NCBI RefSeq assembly: GCF_036373705.1
Contig: NW_027102719.1
Span: 86,207-150,206 of the forward strand
Direction: 5' to 3'
DNA length: 64,000 nt
Source: Amia ocellicauda
Lineage: Eukaryota; Chordata; Actinopteri; Amiiformes; Amiidae
How positions within the stretch are numbered: the first letter of the stretch is position 1; each line of letters opens with the position of its first letter. The translations under genes and the position numbers were made by a program. Positions 45,041-56,721 of this stretch are shown piece after piece. A model generated the notes under the pieces. That model was given only the letters and a program-made list of their open reading frames with translations. It had not been told where the DNA came from and searched no databases.

Positions 45041-46261
45041 CACTCACCTAAAGGATTATTAGGAACACCATACTAATACTGTGTTTGACCCCCTTTCGCC
45101 TTCAGAACTGCCTTAATTCTACGTGGCATTGATTCAACAAGATGCTGAAAGCATTCTTTAGAAATGTTGGCCCATATTGATAGGATAGCATCTTGCAGTT
45201 GATGGAGATTTGTGGGATGCACATCCAGGGCACGAAGCTCCCGTTCCACCACATCCCAAAGATGCTCTATTGGGTTGAGATCTGGTGACTGTGGGGGCCA
45301 GTTTAGTACAGTGAACTCATTGTCATGTTCAAGAAACCAATTGGAAATGATTCGACCTTTGTGACATGGTGCATTATCCTGCTGGAAGTAGCCATCAGAG
45401 GATGGGTACATGGTGGTCATAAAGGGATGGACATGGTCAGAAACAATGCTCAGGTAGGCCGTGGCATTTAAACGATGCCCAATTGGCACTAAGGGGCCTA
45501 AAGTGTGCCAAGAAAACATCCCCCACACCATTACACCACCACCAGCAGCCTGCACAGTGGTAACAAGGCATGATGGATCCATGTTCTCATTCTGTTTACG
45601 CCAAATTCTGACTCTACCATCTGAATGTCTCAACAGAAATCGAGACTCATCAGACCAGGCAACATTTTTCCAGTCTGCAACTGTCCAATTTTGGTGAGCT
45701 TGTGCAAATTGTAGCCTCTTTTTCCTATTTGTAGTGGAGATGAGTGGTACCCGGTGGGGTCTTCTGCTGTTGTAGCCCATCCGCCTCAAGGTTGTACGTG
45801 TTGTGGCTTCACAAATGCTTTGCTGCATACCTCGGTTGTAACGAGTGGTTATTTCAGTCAAAGTTGCTCTTCTATCAGCTTGAATCAGTCGGCCCATTCT
45901 CCTCTGACCTCTAGCATCAACAAGGCATTTTCGCCCACAGGACTGCCGCATACTGGATGTTTTTCCCTTTTCACACCATTCTTTGTAAACCCTAGAAATG
46001 GTTGTGCGTGAAAATCCCAGTAACTGAGCAGATTGTGAAATACTCAGACCGGCCTGTCTGGCACCAACAACCATGCCACGCTCAAAATTGCTTAAATCAC
46101 CTTTCTTTCCCATTCAGACATTCAGTTTGGAGTTCAGGAGATTGTCTGGACCAGGACCACACCCATAAATGCATTGAAGCAACTGCCATGTGATTGGTTG
46201 CTTAGATAATTGCATTAATGAGAAATTGAACAGGTGTTCCTAATAATCCTTTAGGTGAGTG
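45041..46261 (-). mobile_element. DD36E (Incomer-type) Tc1/mariner element, intact
   Basis: The 1,221-bp element has 29-bp perfect inverted ends starting CACTCACCTAAAGGATTATT and is flanked by TA at 45,039-45,040 and 46,262-46,263. It holds one uninterrupted transposase gene. Copy A has the uninterrupted site GCAATATATGTAAGTC near 7,147 with a single TA, so the insertion is younger than the segmental duplication. Confidence 0.95.
45073..46113 (-). CDS. Tc1/mariner transposase, DD36E type, full length
   Basis: A 346-residue protein from ATG at 46,113 to the stop at 45,073. It should bind the terminal repeats and cut and paste the element at TA sites in the nucleus. Residues about 10-50 (FERGMVVGARQAGLSISQSA) form the first helix-turn-helix and about 60-125 the second. 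The catalytic residues are D155 (AWSDESR), D246 (QQDNAPCH) and E283 (LNPIEHLW). I count 36 residues between D246 and E283, which places it in the DD36E/Incomer family, not classic DD34E Tc1. There are no stops or frameshifts and all three acidic residues are present, so it may be active. Confidence 0.93.
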   Translation of the reverse strand: MGKKGDLSNFERGMVVGARQAGLSISQSAQLLGFSRTTISRVYKEWCEKGKTSSMRQSCGRKCLVDARGQRRMGRLIQADRRATLTEITTRYNRGMQQSICEATTRTTLRRMGYNSRRPHRVPLISTTNRKKRLQFAQAHQNWTVADWKNVAWSDESRFLLRHSDGRVRIWRKQNENMDPSCLVTTVQAAGGGVMVWGMFSWHTLGPLVPIGHRLNATAYLSIVSDHVHPFMTTMYPSSDGYFQQDNAPCHKGRIISNWFLEHDNEFTVLNWPPQSPDLNPIEHLWDVVERELRALDVHPTNLHQLQDAILSIWANISKECFQHLVESMPRRIKAVLKAKGGQTQY

Positions 46262-47129
46262 TATGTAAGTCTATACATTTCTTAATCGATTTTTTCTTAC
46301 CTTTTTATTTTGCAAACACAGTATCATCCTAACCCTAATCATAAAACATATAAACTAAAAACACATGTGGGTTCAAATCCCACTCTGGGTAAATATTCAT
46401 TTTTCTTTTTAATTTACTAAACCAGTATCATAAAACAGTGTAACCTTAAATATATATAAAACGTTTATTTTTCTTATTTTTTAATTTACTAAAACGAATC
46501 ATTTAACATTATAACCTAAAAAAAAATATAAAACTTTTATTTTCTTATACTCTTTTTATTTACTAAAACAGTATCATAAAACAATATAACCTATTGATTA
46601 TATATATATATCTGTATTTAAAACTTTTATTCTCTTTTTATTTACTAAAATAGTATCATAAAACAATATAACTTTAAATATATATATATGTATTTAAAAC
46701 TTTTCTTATTCTCTTTTTATTTACTTAAACAGAATCATAAAACAATATAACCTTAAAAACACAGTTTATGCTATTAAACATTACACCTCCACACCAGCAG
46801 TGTGAGGTGCCCTTGGACATTCACCATGATGGATGTCACCCTAACAAAATGGCTACCATCTTACCAGATGACCTATGACCTTACAAATGGCCGATATCAG
46901 TCAAAATGGCCGATATCATCCAAGATGGCTGACAAGGGAGGGTCAAATGGTAACCCAGGGGGGTGCTGGGAAGGAGAGAGGAGTTCCGGTTCAATGGTAC
47001 ATAAGGAGGGAGGGTCAAAGAGTAACCCAGGGGGGTGCTGGGAAGGAGAGAGGAGTTCCAGTTCAAAGGTACATAGGGAGGGCGGGACTTCCGGCTGTCA
47101 AAATAAGTGATGCTGCCATCTATACTACT

Positions 47130-48535
47130 CACAGACACAGTTAGCCACAGCCACGGCTTCTTCCAATTCTCGTCAGTGTTCCAGATTCGATGTTTTTTTT
47201 CTTCAGTGACGTTGTAAACACGCACGTGGGGAGCACATCAAAACCCAGTTTTGTGATTCAGTTACAGAAACAACTGACACAGCGGAGCAGTAGGGGTTGT
47301 AACATTTTTTGGTCCAAGGTCTGGACCACAGCGACTGAGTGGTCCGGACCTCGGCACTGTGGTCCACGGAGTGGTCCCGATCACGTAACGCAAATTGGGA
47401 TGGGTTTTTGTTTAGTATTTTTGGACACACCGTATAAAACCCATTTACTGTCAAATATATTATCGACATATCCAAACTACAAACATAATGATCATAAATG
47501 TACAATATTAATAGTATAATTCTCATTTGTAACATAGCCGATAGCTGATTTCTTTTTTAATCTTATCTTTCAGACAATTTGTAGGAAGCTGTGCTAACGT
47601 TACTCTGAAAAATGCGCTTACATTGAGCAACTTTGTCATTCTGAATGAAATTATTCAAGTTATAATTTTTTCCTCATCATGACTGAAGAGAAAAGATAGC
47701 TTATTTAGAATCTTATCTTTAATTTAATGTCAGCCTATTTACATGTCCTCTGTTTGCGCTCTGCCAAGAAATGTTTTATCAACTTTTTTGGTTAAACCAT
47801 ATCTTCCTTATTTTATCACTGTGAGATCTAGCAACATTAAAAACAAAAGCATAGGTTGTTTTGTTTATGTATGGTTAACATTGTAATAGTTGGTATTTTA
47901 AAGAGAGATTATAAGAGATGTATTAACGTATTGATCATCTGATGCCCTTTGTCTTTTCTTGAAGGATAATGTCATTATGAAGAAGATAAAACTTTTTTTT
48001 TTTAAACACCTCCCCCCACCAGGATTTGGGTCGCCTCCGCACTGTTTCTGCTGAAACAAAAAAACAAGTGTCAATCTCTGCAGGAATCTACTCCGGCTCC
48101 CCCTTCTGGTGATGAAGAGGAACCCGAGTCCAAGATGGACGCACACAGAGAGAGAAAGAGACAGAGAGAGAGAGTTGCACTTCCTCCTGCAATGCAATAA
48201 ATATGCCCAAAATAAGGGACACATTCCTTAACAAAATAATGAATGCCACCCTACCTTTGACAAAACTGAGAAAAAATAAAAATGGTCAGTCCTCCTGGAG
48301 GAGGGACACACAGCCTCCCTGGCTGCCCAATATGTCACCGCCTCCCACAGCCTGAGGGGCACAGTGACACATGAGCACCAGCTGTAAATAAAATGTAAAT
48401 ACTCATTTGTAATGCATGTCATTGTATTTCCAAAAAGGAATCTGTAAACACTAAACCTATTTTCTTTAGTTCTATGTATTAAAGATTATTTCTAGTTTAT
48501 TACATTTTGTTTTTCTGTACTTTTATACATCTTAT
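47130..48535. other. No recognisable gene, copy B
   Basis: The counterpart of 8,154-9,673, about 112 bp shorter near 48,136. The stem-loop is at 47,322-47,366. Confidence 0.5.
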
Positions 48536-48909
48536 TGTGATTTTGGCAGGACGCTGTCTGTCACGGCATGGCTGCTGCTGACGCACACTAATTAGGTGCT
48601 CATGTGTTGCAGCCGTGTTGTCCGCTGCTTCGCAGACAGCTTGTGAGCTCACGGCTGCAGGCAATGATCACTGAGGCGACTGTGATGTCATTGGCAGGTG
48701 TGCTTCATCTATTTAATCCCTCTCCTTCCCCGAGGGAGACTTTATTGTGACTGCCCGGAGCACCCTGTTTGTGTGGCTGTTTTGTGTGCTGGTTTTGCCT
48801 TGTTTTCCCCTTTTTGTGTTTTTTTCTGTTGGACTATTGTGAACCCCAATAAAGCTCGGACACCGCCGGAACCCGAGACTCTCTCCGTTTATTGGTTCCG
48901 GCATTTACA
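48536..48909 (+). repeat. 5' LTR of Gmr1-like element, copy B
   Basis: 374 bp with the same ends as copy A; the flank CTTAT is shared. The U5 end reads TTGGTTCCGGCATTTACA. Confidence 0.8.
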
Positions 48910-48976
48910 TTTGGTGGCCAATGTGGGGAAGCTTTGTGACATACTTACCCTGAACTCTGTACCCGGAAGGACAGCT

Positions 48977-49130
48977 ATGGAGGCGTCTCCAGTGGAACAG
49001 TTGTTGGCCCCAGTGGTGAAGCTGCAGGCTCAAAAACAACAAACTCTCGAGACGCTGTGGCCGCAGCAAACCCGGCTTGGGCAGGTCTGCAGATTCCAAA
49101 GATGGGACCGGAGGACGACCCAGAGGCTCT
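48977..49130 (+). pseudogene. gag N-terminus of Gmr1-like element, copy B
   Basis: The same ATG and MEASPVEQLLAP start as copy A. A deletion of about 49 bp after LETL removes the Pro/Ala linker and shifts the frame before GPEDDPEAL. Confidence 0.55.
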
Positions 49131-50623
49131 GAATTTCTGTCCAATATTAAAGATCCTAGGCTCTCATTGTCTGATTTGGCTGGGGCACAATTGGGACATG
49201 TCTCTGGGGACCGATCACCATTAGTGACTGCAGGCGATGAGAGGGGCAGGGACAGCCTTCCCTCTGACTCCAGTCGTGTAGCAGCCAACAGTACCCTGTT
49301 GGACCCAGGGGAAGGAACGAGTTCTGGGACTCACCTCCTCTCTCCTTCTTCCAGTGGAAGGCCCGACACTGGATCCCGCCTTCAACCGGGTTTCCGATTT
49401 CGCTATGGACCAGACACAGGATGATGCCCTGGGACATATATATGACCAGGTCAGAGTTGTTGATGGTTGCATAGTGAATACACAGAGGGCACTTTGTGTT
49501 TCTCTCCAAACCAGCAGCCAAACCGATCATGCTGGATGATGTTGCAGACAGAATAACGTTCACCACGGTGCCTCCACACTCTTTCACGAATACCAATCGA
49601 GCTGCACGGTGCTGGGCTGTGAGCACAGGTCCCACTAGAGGATGACGGGCCCTCGTGCCACCCTCATAGAGTCTGTTTCTGACAGTTTAGTCAGAAACAT
49701 GCACACCAGTAGACCGCTGGAGGTCATTTTGGAGGGCTCAGGCAATGCTCCTCCTGTTCCTCCTCGCACAAAAAAGCAGATACTGGTCCTTCTGGTTCTT
49801 CTGATAGCACATATGAATGTGACATCCTGAAGGAGCTGGACTACCTGTGCAACCTGAATGGGCTGCAGGGAGCGCCTCATAATACCAGTAGTGACAAGGA
49901 CACTAGCAAAAGGCAAAACTAGAGAAGAATCAGTCAGGAAGGATAAGGAGAGAGCAATCGTCTGTGGCCACCACCTGCAAAACCATTCCCTTTTTGGGGT
50001 TGTCTTGCTGTTGCCTCTCTCCGGTGCACCTGCTGTCACTTTCATTTGCACCAAAACAAGAGACAGTGATTCACAACCGCTTAGGCTTCCTAACTGTACA
50101 GATTGATATGCCTGAAGTGTAACTGACTTGGTGTTATGCTGTGATGATTACGTGTTCCCTTATTTTTTTGAGAGTTGTATTATAGATGATACCATTGAGA
50201 ATGAGGCCACAGAATTGCGGGATTTCGTGACTTTCAACACTTATGCAACCGAGTCAAGGTGACAAACAGTTCAATGTCAGGTTGGCACCATGGCTTAGAT
50301 GTGCCATTCATGAAACTTTCGTTGATTCTTGAAGCCACTGGCTTTGCTTCCCTCTCCAAGTCTGTGTAATAAGGAATTGGCAGGAGCCCACGAGTTGAAA
50401 CAATCAGAGGACAGAATGCAAATGAAGTGTTCTGAGAAAAGCAAAGCAGAGAACGGACATTTTCCTGTGTGCATGTAGATGGCCGACTTTGACACAACTT
50501 GATGAAGTCTTGTAGATCCTACCACTGCTTAAGTGCACTACTACGCTTGCTTTCAGGGAGTTTCGTCTCAAACTTTCAAAGAACAGGTCTCGTACTAGAC
50601 GGACGAGCACCTTGGATTGGCCT
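49131..50623. other. Linker and unassigned block, copy B
   Basis: The counterpart of 10,320-11,804, with the DPAFNRVSDFAMDQ segment at about 49,370 and the ILKELDYLCNLNG segment near 49,825. No gene is recognised. Confidence 0.4.
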
Positions 50624-50697
50624 TGGCCGATGAGGGGATCAAACCCAAGACCTTGGCGTTATTAGCACCACGCTCTAACCAACTGAGCTAACCAGCC
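50624..50697 (-). tRNA. tRNA-Ile(AAT), copy B
   Basis: The 5' end GGCTGGT pairs with ATCGGCC apart from G-T wobbles. D and anticodon stems and the AAT loop are intact. The T arm (TTGGG/CCCTC) has three of five pairs, and the T loop has TTTGATC in place of TTCGATC. It is somewhat better preserved in the acceptor than copy A, but still degraded. Confidence 0.65.
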
Positions 50698-50821
50698 AGC
50701 AAAAGCAATCTCTCTGCCAGGCATTTGCTCATGTTTGTATAATATGGCTGGAAAATGCATTACACAAGTGTGAAAAGAACACTTTTGCAATTGCTAGCAC
50801 TGGTGATGCTATAAATCAATC

Positions 50822-50885
50822 TGTCAGAAGTGGGATTTGAACCCACGCCTCCATCTGGAGACCAGAAAACCCTTCTACACTCTTA
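50822..50885 (-). pseudogene. Truncated tRNA-Leu 3' half at deletion junction
   Basis: It keeps the T arm, variable arm and 3' half of the intron of the tRNA-Leu at 12,005-12,119 and stops at CACTC, where the sequence continues as TTAATAAAGGAGG of the integrase. Confidence 0.9.
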
Positions 50886-51480
50886 ATAAAGGAGGACTGG
50901 GAGGCGACCGCCCCCTCCCAGACCTCTGTGGTACAGCACATCCTGGACCTGAGAGATCGGCTATCGGCACTGGGGAAACTTGCACAGTCGCATCTCTTAC
51001 AGGCCCAGGAGCGACAACAGCGCATGTACAACAGGAGAGCCCGGTTACGATCATTCACCCAAGGACATGGTACTGGTGTTATTCCCAAATTCAACATCTA
51101 AACTGCTGGCTAAGTGGCAGGGACCCTTTGTGGTCACACGCCGCTTAGGGGATGTTGATTATGAGGTGTGTCGCCCGGATCGTCGGAGGGAAAAGCAGAT
51201 CTATCATCTGAACATGCTGAAGAAGTGGCGAGAGGAGGAAGCATTGGGTGCTTCTAGTTCCCCCCACAATAAAGAGTCTGAAGCCGCTGTTTCTGAGGTT
51301 CGCACTGAACTCAATTTAACAAACGCCCAGAAACAGCAGGTTCGCTCTTTATTGTGCCGCTTCCAGCATGTCTTTTCTCACCAACCCGGGCTCACACCTC
51401 TCATTGAACACCACATCCACACTGCACTGGACACCTGCGTGCGTGTCAAACCCTGTCGCACCCCCTATTACAAAAAGTAG
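50886..51480 (+). pseudogene. Integrase C-terminal part and RT start, copy B
   Basis: It begins at IKEDWEATAPSQTS of the integrase. The frame opening at 50,980 runs unbroken through LAKWQGPFVV, YHLNMLKKWRE and the RT linker QVRSLLCRFQHVFS to the shared TAG at 51,478-51,480. The stop of copy A at 15,307 is a Glu codon here. The catalytic integrase core is deleted. Confidence 0.85.
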
Positions 51481-52200
51481 GCTGTCAATGAAGAGGTGCA
51501 GAAGATGTTGGAGCTGGGAGTCATTGAAAAGTCACAATCGGAATGGTGTAGCCCTATAGTCTTGGTGCCAAAGCCTGACGGCAGCACTAGATTCTGCGTT
51601 GATTATAGGGAGCTCAATGCAGTGTCTAGGTTTGATGCCTATCCGATGCCCCGTGTGGATGAGTTGCTGGATCGGCTGGGCGCTGCTCACGGAAAACCCG
51701 GGCAAGTGAACAGTTGGGAGGAGGGAGACCAAGTATCTGGGGTACCTCTTAGGAGGGGGGCAGGTATGGCCAGTCGTTGACAAAGTGACCTCTATTGCCT
51801 CCTGTCCGCCTCCTAAGTCCAAAAAGGAAGTTCGGCAGTTTTTGGGGTTTTCCGGGTATTATCGCCAGTTTCTGCCGGACTTTGCCACCCTGGCTTACCC
51901 CCTGACCGAACTGACACGAAAAGGTGCTCCAGATACGTTCCAGTGGACGGAGCAGTGCCAGGTGGCTTTCCAGGCGATTAAGGACCGCCTCTGCCAACAC
52001 CCTTTTTTTAAATGCCTTGACTTCTCTCTCCCTTTCATTCTACAGACCGACGCCTGAGAAGTTGGAGTGGGCGCGGTCCTGTCCCAGAGTGTTGGGGGTC
52101 AGGAACACCCCGTCCTCTATCTAAGCAAACAATTATAGCCCAGGAGCGTAAATATAGCACCATTGAAAAGGAGTGTCTCGCTATAAAGTGGGCTGTGCCC
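51481..52200 (+). pseudogene. RT and RNase H remnant, copy B
   Basis: After the TAG the RT continues as in copy A, with the same loss of the YxDD core. The RT end is better kept (KKEVRQFLGFSGYYRQFLPD, FATLAYPLTEL) up to LQTDA and a stop at 52,055-52,057. The remnant fuses to the LTR at 52,201. Confidence 0.85.
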
Positions 52201-52390
52201 TGTTTATTTAATCCCTCTCCCTCCCCGACGGAAGCAGCTAACCGACAAGAAGGTGGACTGTATCTATTACCCCTGTCTGCCCGGAGCACCCCGATTGTGG
52301 ACACTTTTTGCTTTTGCTTTTGATTTTGTTTTTGTTTTGTATCTCCGCCCTTTCTTGACATACCTGAACTAAATAAAGCCGGCTTTCACA
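52201..52390 (+). repeat. Truncated 3' LTR, copy B
   Basis: As in copy A, but a deletion after AATAAAGCC joins directly to GGCTTTCACA. Confidence 0.7.
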
Positions 52391-52750
52391 GTAGGCTATT
52401 CAAGAAGGGGGGCTCAAAGATGGCCAGATATAAATTTATCTATTTGATTTTATTTTATTTATTGTGCTTTGTTGGCACAGTGTTTAATGTTCAGTCTTAA
52501 ATACATATTTTTTAATTGTAGTTTTGTAATTGATTTTGTCTTTGAAAAGCAAGACAAAATAATAAAAAGCACATTTTAGACTATTTAATTTATGCAATGG
52601 TGAAAAAATTGTCAAAATAACTGAAATGTAAAAAACAACAAACAAACAAAAACTATCAAAACAATCTGATGCATTTAAAAGAACAATAACGGTCAATGCA
52701 TTTGACAAATAAAAAAACCAGCAAAACATTCAAAAACAGTGAAACCAGTG

Positions 52751-52957
52751 CTATTTAGAAATAATTAATACAATCATTTCCATAATTTCTTTACGTACTG
52801 TTGGAAATATACCATCTGGCCCAGGTGATTTGTTTGTTTTTAATTCTGCTAGTCCCTTTACTACCTCCTCCTCATTTATCCTGATCTCTCTTAGGGTTTG
52901 ACTGGACTGGTTGTTAACCTGTGGCATGTTATCTGTTTTTTCTTTAGTAAAAACCTC
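52751..52957 (-). pseudogene. LINE reverse transcriptase fragment, copy B
   Basis: Same fragment and stop as at 16,913-17,119 (LKTNKSPGPDG). The following 1.3 kb has no recognisable gene. Confidence 0.75.
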
Positions 52958-54453
52958 AATATCGTCAGCTCAGCATACCTTAGTATAACTTAATATAAGC
53001 AACAGAGACGCTGCTGTGAAGGAGCGCAATAGTCTCTATAACCGCTCTGTCACAGCCACCTCAATAAATACATCAATTCATTAATCATTGTATTGACTTC
53101 AACCATTTAAACACATGTAATGTTTTGCTTTATGCTAGGGGTGGCTAACCCTGGTCCTGGATTTGAGCCCCCACCTCCCCAGGGATCTGTATTGGCAAAC
53201 TGCTGAGCTGATGATATTGACTGCAAAGGGGAATCTCTCTGGAATGGTCCATTATACAGGGGAGCTAAAGACCTCCAGGAAAGCACTAACCTGTGGCCCT
53301 GGGGCCCTGGGGTTTGTCTGCCTAACGCTCGTCCTCTGTTCTTTGGGTCTGCACTGGTTCTGGTCCTATCTGACCAACCTGTTCTGAATAGGGCAGTGGT
53401 TCTCGACCTGCGGCCCGTCACACATGGAAGTGCGGCCCACGATATGACACCCACATTTAACACTACAAGCGCAGAGCCGGTCAATTTGACCGTTTTGGTT
53501 ATTCAAATTTGAATTATACTATGTTCCAAAATACACTGCGTATATACCCATTCGTGACTATTCCTAACTATATGTATTAAACATGCCTACAGCGTTTTAG
53601 CTGCATAAACACGAAAATAAATAAGTTATAAACACATTTACCTAGAATAGCCAAAATCGGGTTATTTTGACTGGTCATTTAAATACATAATAAATCAAAT
53701 ATAACACATAATCCTGCCTTCCCTTTACAATAGAGTCAGTCTGGCACTCAAGTGGCGATCTCTACCTGTCTACAATCTTTCATGTGCTTGATAAACACAT
53801 GCATTGTACAGCATTACAGGTGTTTTCTTACAACTGTAGTAAGATTGAGTGGATACAGTGATTACCCGCAAATCAACATGGATTTGAAACGGAGATTGAA
53901 GAGAGCTCGTTTTGGAAATTGGACAAGTAAAATCATGTTCTGTGAAATTGCAGTCTCTCACCACACAATAAGATGAGTTACAACAACCTCAACTTGAACA
54001 GAATTGTAAAACTTTAAATAACGTGCTCAGGTAACCACAAAACATATGTTCTATGAACGTTTTGTGCAATGCGCATGTGCCAAAACCATCACGTCATGAT
54101 GACATACTACTTTACCGGAGTTGAGACATTTTTTGTATTAATTAGCATGGGATAAAGATGCTGATCATGCAAGAAAAGATGAAGTAGCCCGCGTTTGAAT
54201 GATTATAGATGGACTTTGTGGATTGCAAATAATGAAATTAATAAGTACAGTGGGGGAAAAAAGTATTTGATCCCCTGCTGATTTTGTACGTTTGCCCACT
54301 GACAAATAAATGATCAGTCTATAGTTTTAATGGTAGATGTATTTTAGCAGTGAGAGACAGAATAACAACAAAAAAATCCAAGAAAAATGCATTTCAAAAG
54401 TTATAAATTGATTTGCATGTTAATGAGGGAAATAAGTATTTGACCCCTTCGAC

Positions 54454-55462
54454 TCAGTACTTGGTGGCAAAACCCTTGTTGGCAATCACAGAGGTCAGAC
54501 GTTTCTTGTAGTTGGCCACCAGGTTTGCACACATCTCAGGAGGGATTTTGTCCCACTCCTCTTTGCAGATCCTCTCCAAGTCATTAAGGTTTCGAGGCTG
54601 ACGTTTGGCAACTCGAACCTTCAGCTCCCTCCACAGATTTTCTATGGGATTAAGGTCTGGAGACTGGCTAGGCCACTCCTGGACCTTAATGTGCTTCTTT
54701 TTGAGCCACTCCTGTGTGTTTTGGGTCATTGTCATGCTGGAATACCCATCCACGACCCATTTTCAATGCCCTGGCTGAGGGAAGGAGGTTCTCACCCAAG
54801 ATTTGACGGTACATGGCCCCGTCCATCATCCCTTTGATGCGGTGCAGTTGTCCTGTCCCCTTAGCAGAAAAACACCCCCAAAGCATAATGTTTCCACCTC
54901 CATGTTTGATGGTGGGGATGGTGTTCTTGGGGTCATAGGCAGCATTCCTCCTCCTCCAAACACGGCGAGTTGAGTTGATGCCAAAGAGCTCGATTTTGGT
55001 CTCATCTGACCACAACACTTTCACCCAGTTCTCCTCTGAATCATTCAGATGTTCATTGGCAAACTTTAGACGGGCCTGTACATGTGCTTTCTTGAGAAGG
55101 GGGACCTTGCGGGCGCTGCAGGATTTCAGTCCTTCATGGCGTAGTGTGTTACCAATTGTTTTCTTGGTGACTATGGTCCCAGCTGCCTTGAGATCATTAA
55201 CAAGATCCTCCCGTGTAGTTCTGGGCTGATTCCTCACCGTTCTCATGATCATTGAAACTCCACGAGGTGAGATCTTGCATGGAGCCCCAGACCGAGGAAG
55301 ACTGACAGTTATTTTGTGTTTCTTCCATTTGCGAATAATCGCACCAACTGTTGTCACCTTCTCACCAAGCTGCTTGGCGATGGTCTTGTAGCCCATTCCA
55401 GCCTTGTGTAGGTCTACAATCTTGTCCCTGACATCCTTGGACAGCTCTTTGGTCTTGGCCAT
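54454..55462 (-). pseudogene. Tc1 transposase pseudogene, copy B
   Basis: The same frameshift after DPKHT as in copy A. A few residues differ, such as KGMMDGA for KGIMNGA, YDPKN for YDLKN and QEWPSQS for KEWPSRS. Confidence 0.95.
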
Positions 55463-55504
55463 GGTGGAGAGTTTGGAATCTGATTGATTGATTGCTTCTG
55501 TGGA

Positions 55505-55585
55505 CAGGTGTCTTTTATACAGGTAACGAGCTGAGATTTAGGAGCGCTCCTAATGTCAGCTCATTACCTGTATAAAAGACACCTG
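55505..55585. repeat. 81-bp palindrome upstream of Tc1 transposase, copy B
   Basis: The counterpart of 19,667-19,747; ATTACCTGTATAAAAG here restores a pair that is lost in copy A. Confidence 0.85.
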
Positions 55586-56721
55586 GGAGCCAGAAATCTT
55601 GCTGATTGATAGGAGATCAAATACTTCTTTCCCTAATTAACATGCAAATCAATTTATAACTTTTTTGAAATGCGTTTTTCTGGATTTTTTTGTTGTTATT
55701 CTGTCTCTCACTGTTAAAATACACCTACCATTAAAATTATAGACTGATCATTTCTTTGTCAGTGGGCAAACGTACAAAATCAGCAGGGGATCAAATACTT
55801 TTTTCCCTCACTGTAAGTAATGAAAGTTGAGGAAGAATGACTATTTTGTCAATTAGACTTGGTTTATAGTTGTGAAAACTTGAAAAATTAAGTTCAATTA
55901 ATATGTTTTTCAGTTGACTTAACTAAAAATTCTAAATGCTTATTAATTGATAGAGTAGGTTGGCTCAATTTACTGCATGTTATTTCAACAGTGAGTGAAC
56001 TTAACACTTCATGTTTGCTAAACTGAGTCAAAGCAACAAGATGACTTGACTAAGTCACGTTGCGTCAACAAATAATTTTTACAGTGTAGCGGTTACATTT
56101 ATGATTTGAAGAAATGTGGCTTCATTTTTAGTAAGAGGCTCAACGGAGTGTAGGTCCTTGTTTTGTGAAAGTATGCCGCAAAGCTAACCATATTGTGACC
56201 GCAGTTCACCATTGGTCATTTGAAAATATCAAATAGAATGTGCTCTCTCTGGTTGGTTCCCTGACTAATTGAGGTAGAAAGCAGTCGTTTGCCCTCTAAA
56301 ACATTTCTACTTCTGCTTCTGTAGTCTCAACTGGGCTTTCCCAGTCAATGTTTAGGAAATCTAAAACCCCATTATAACAGCCACTGTAGCCCAATTCAGA
56401 AATCGTTTAAAGTGGTAATGTTATCTCTGAATAACTAGTTGTGTGCAAGTTTCTATCAGCTACTTTCAGAGAACAAAAGTAGTGAGGGAGTTCAAGGGTG
56501 ACGATCTCGAGTCATTGTACATTTTCCCTGCATGCTTTGAAGACACGCGATACTTAAAATACACAATACTTCAGGTCCAAGTTCAGAACCGGACAGCCGT
56601 CTTTAGACTCTTTAATAAAGGCAACAATTCCACTGTATCCCCAGATGGGGGAGCTACAACGCTAACCTAAATCAATCAGTGGGCCGTAAGTCTGGGTGTC
56701 AAATAAGCACCTGGGCCACAA

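Larger units (their letters stand above)
43478..47129. repeat. Right palindrome arm, copy B
   Basis: Inverted match of 36,661-39,540, enlarged by the 1,221-bp transposon at 45,041 and shortened by a loss of about 250 bp in the AT-rich array (46,400-46,765). The two-unit 70-bp repeat is at 46,937-47,081. CACAGA follows immediately after 47,129. Confidence 0.9.
48536..52390 (+). mobile_element. Broken Gmr1-like element, copy B, with large deletion
   Basis: It has the same outer parts as copy A, but goes straight from the tRNA-Leu fragment (50,885) into the integrase C-terminal part. The SCAN-like gag, integrase core, tRNA-Arg pseudogene and second tRNA-Leu fragment are gone. The 3' LTR also lacks about 60 bp. 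Confidence 0.75.
54248..55813 (-). mobile_element. Tc1/mariner element with long terminal repeats, copy B
   Basis: 1,566 bp with TA on both sides, at the same site as the element of copy A. Confidence 0.95.
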
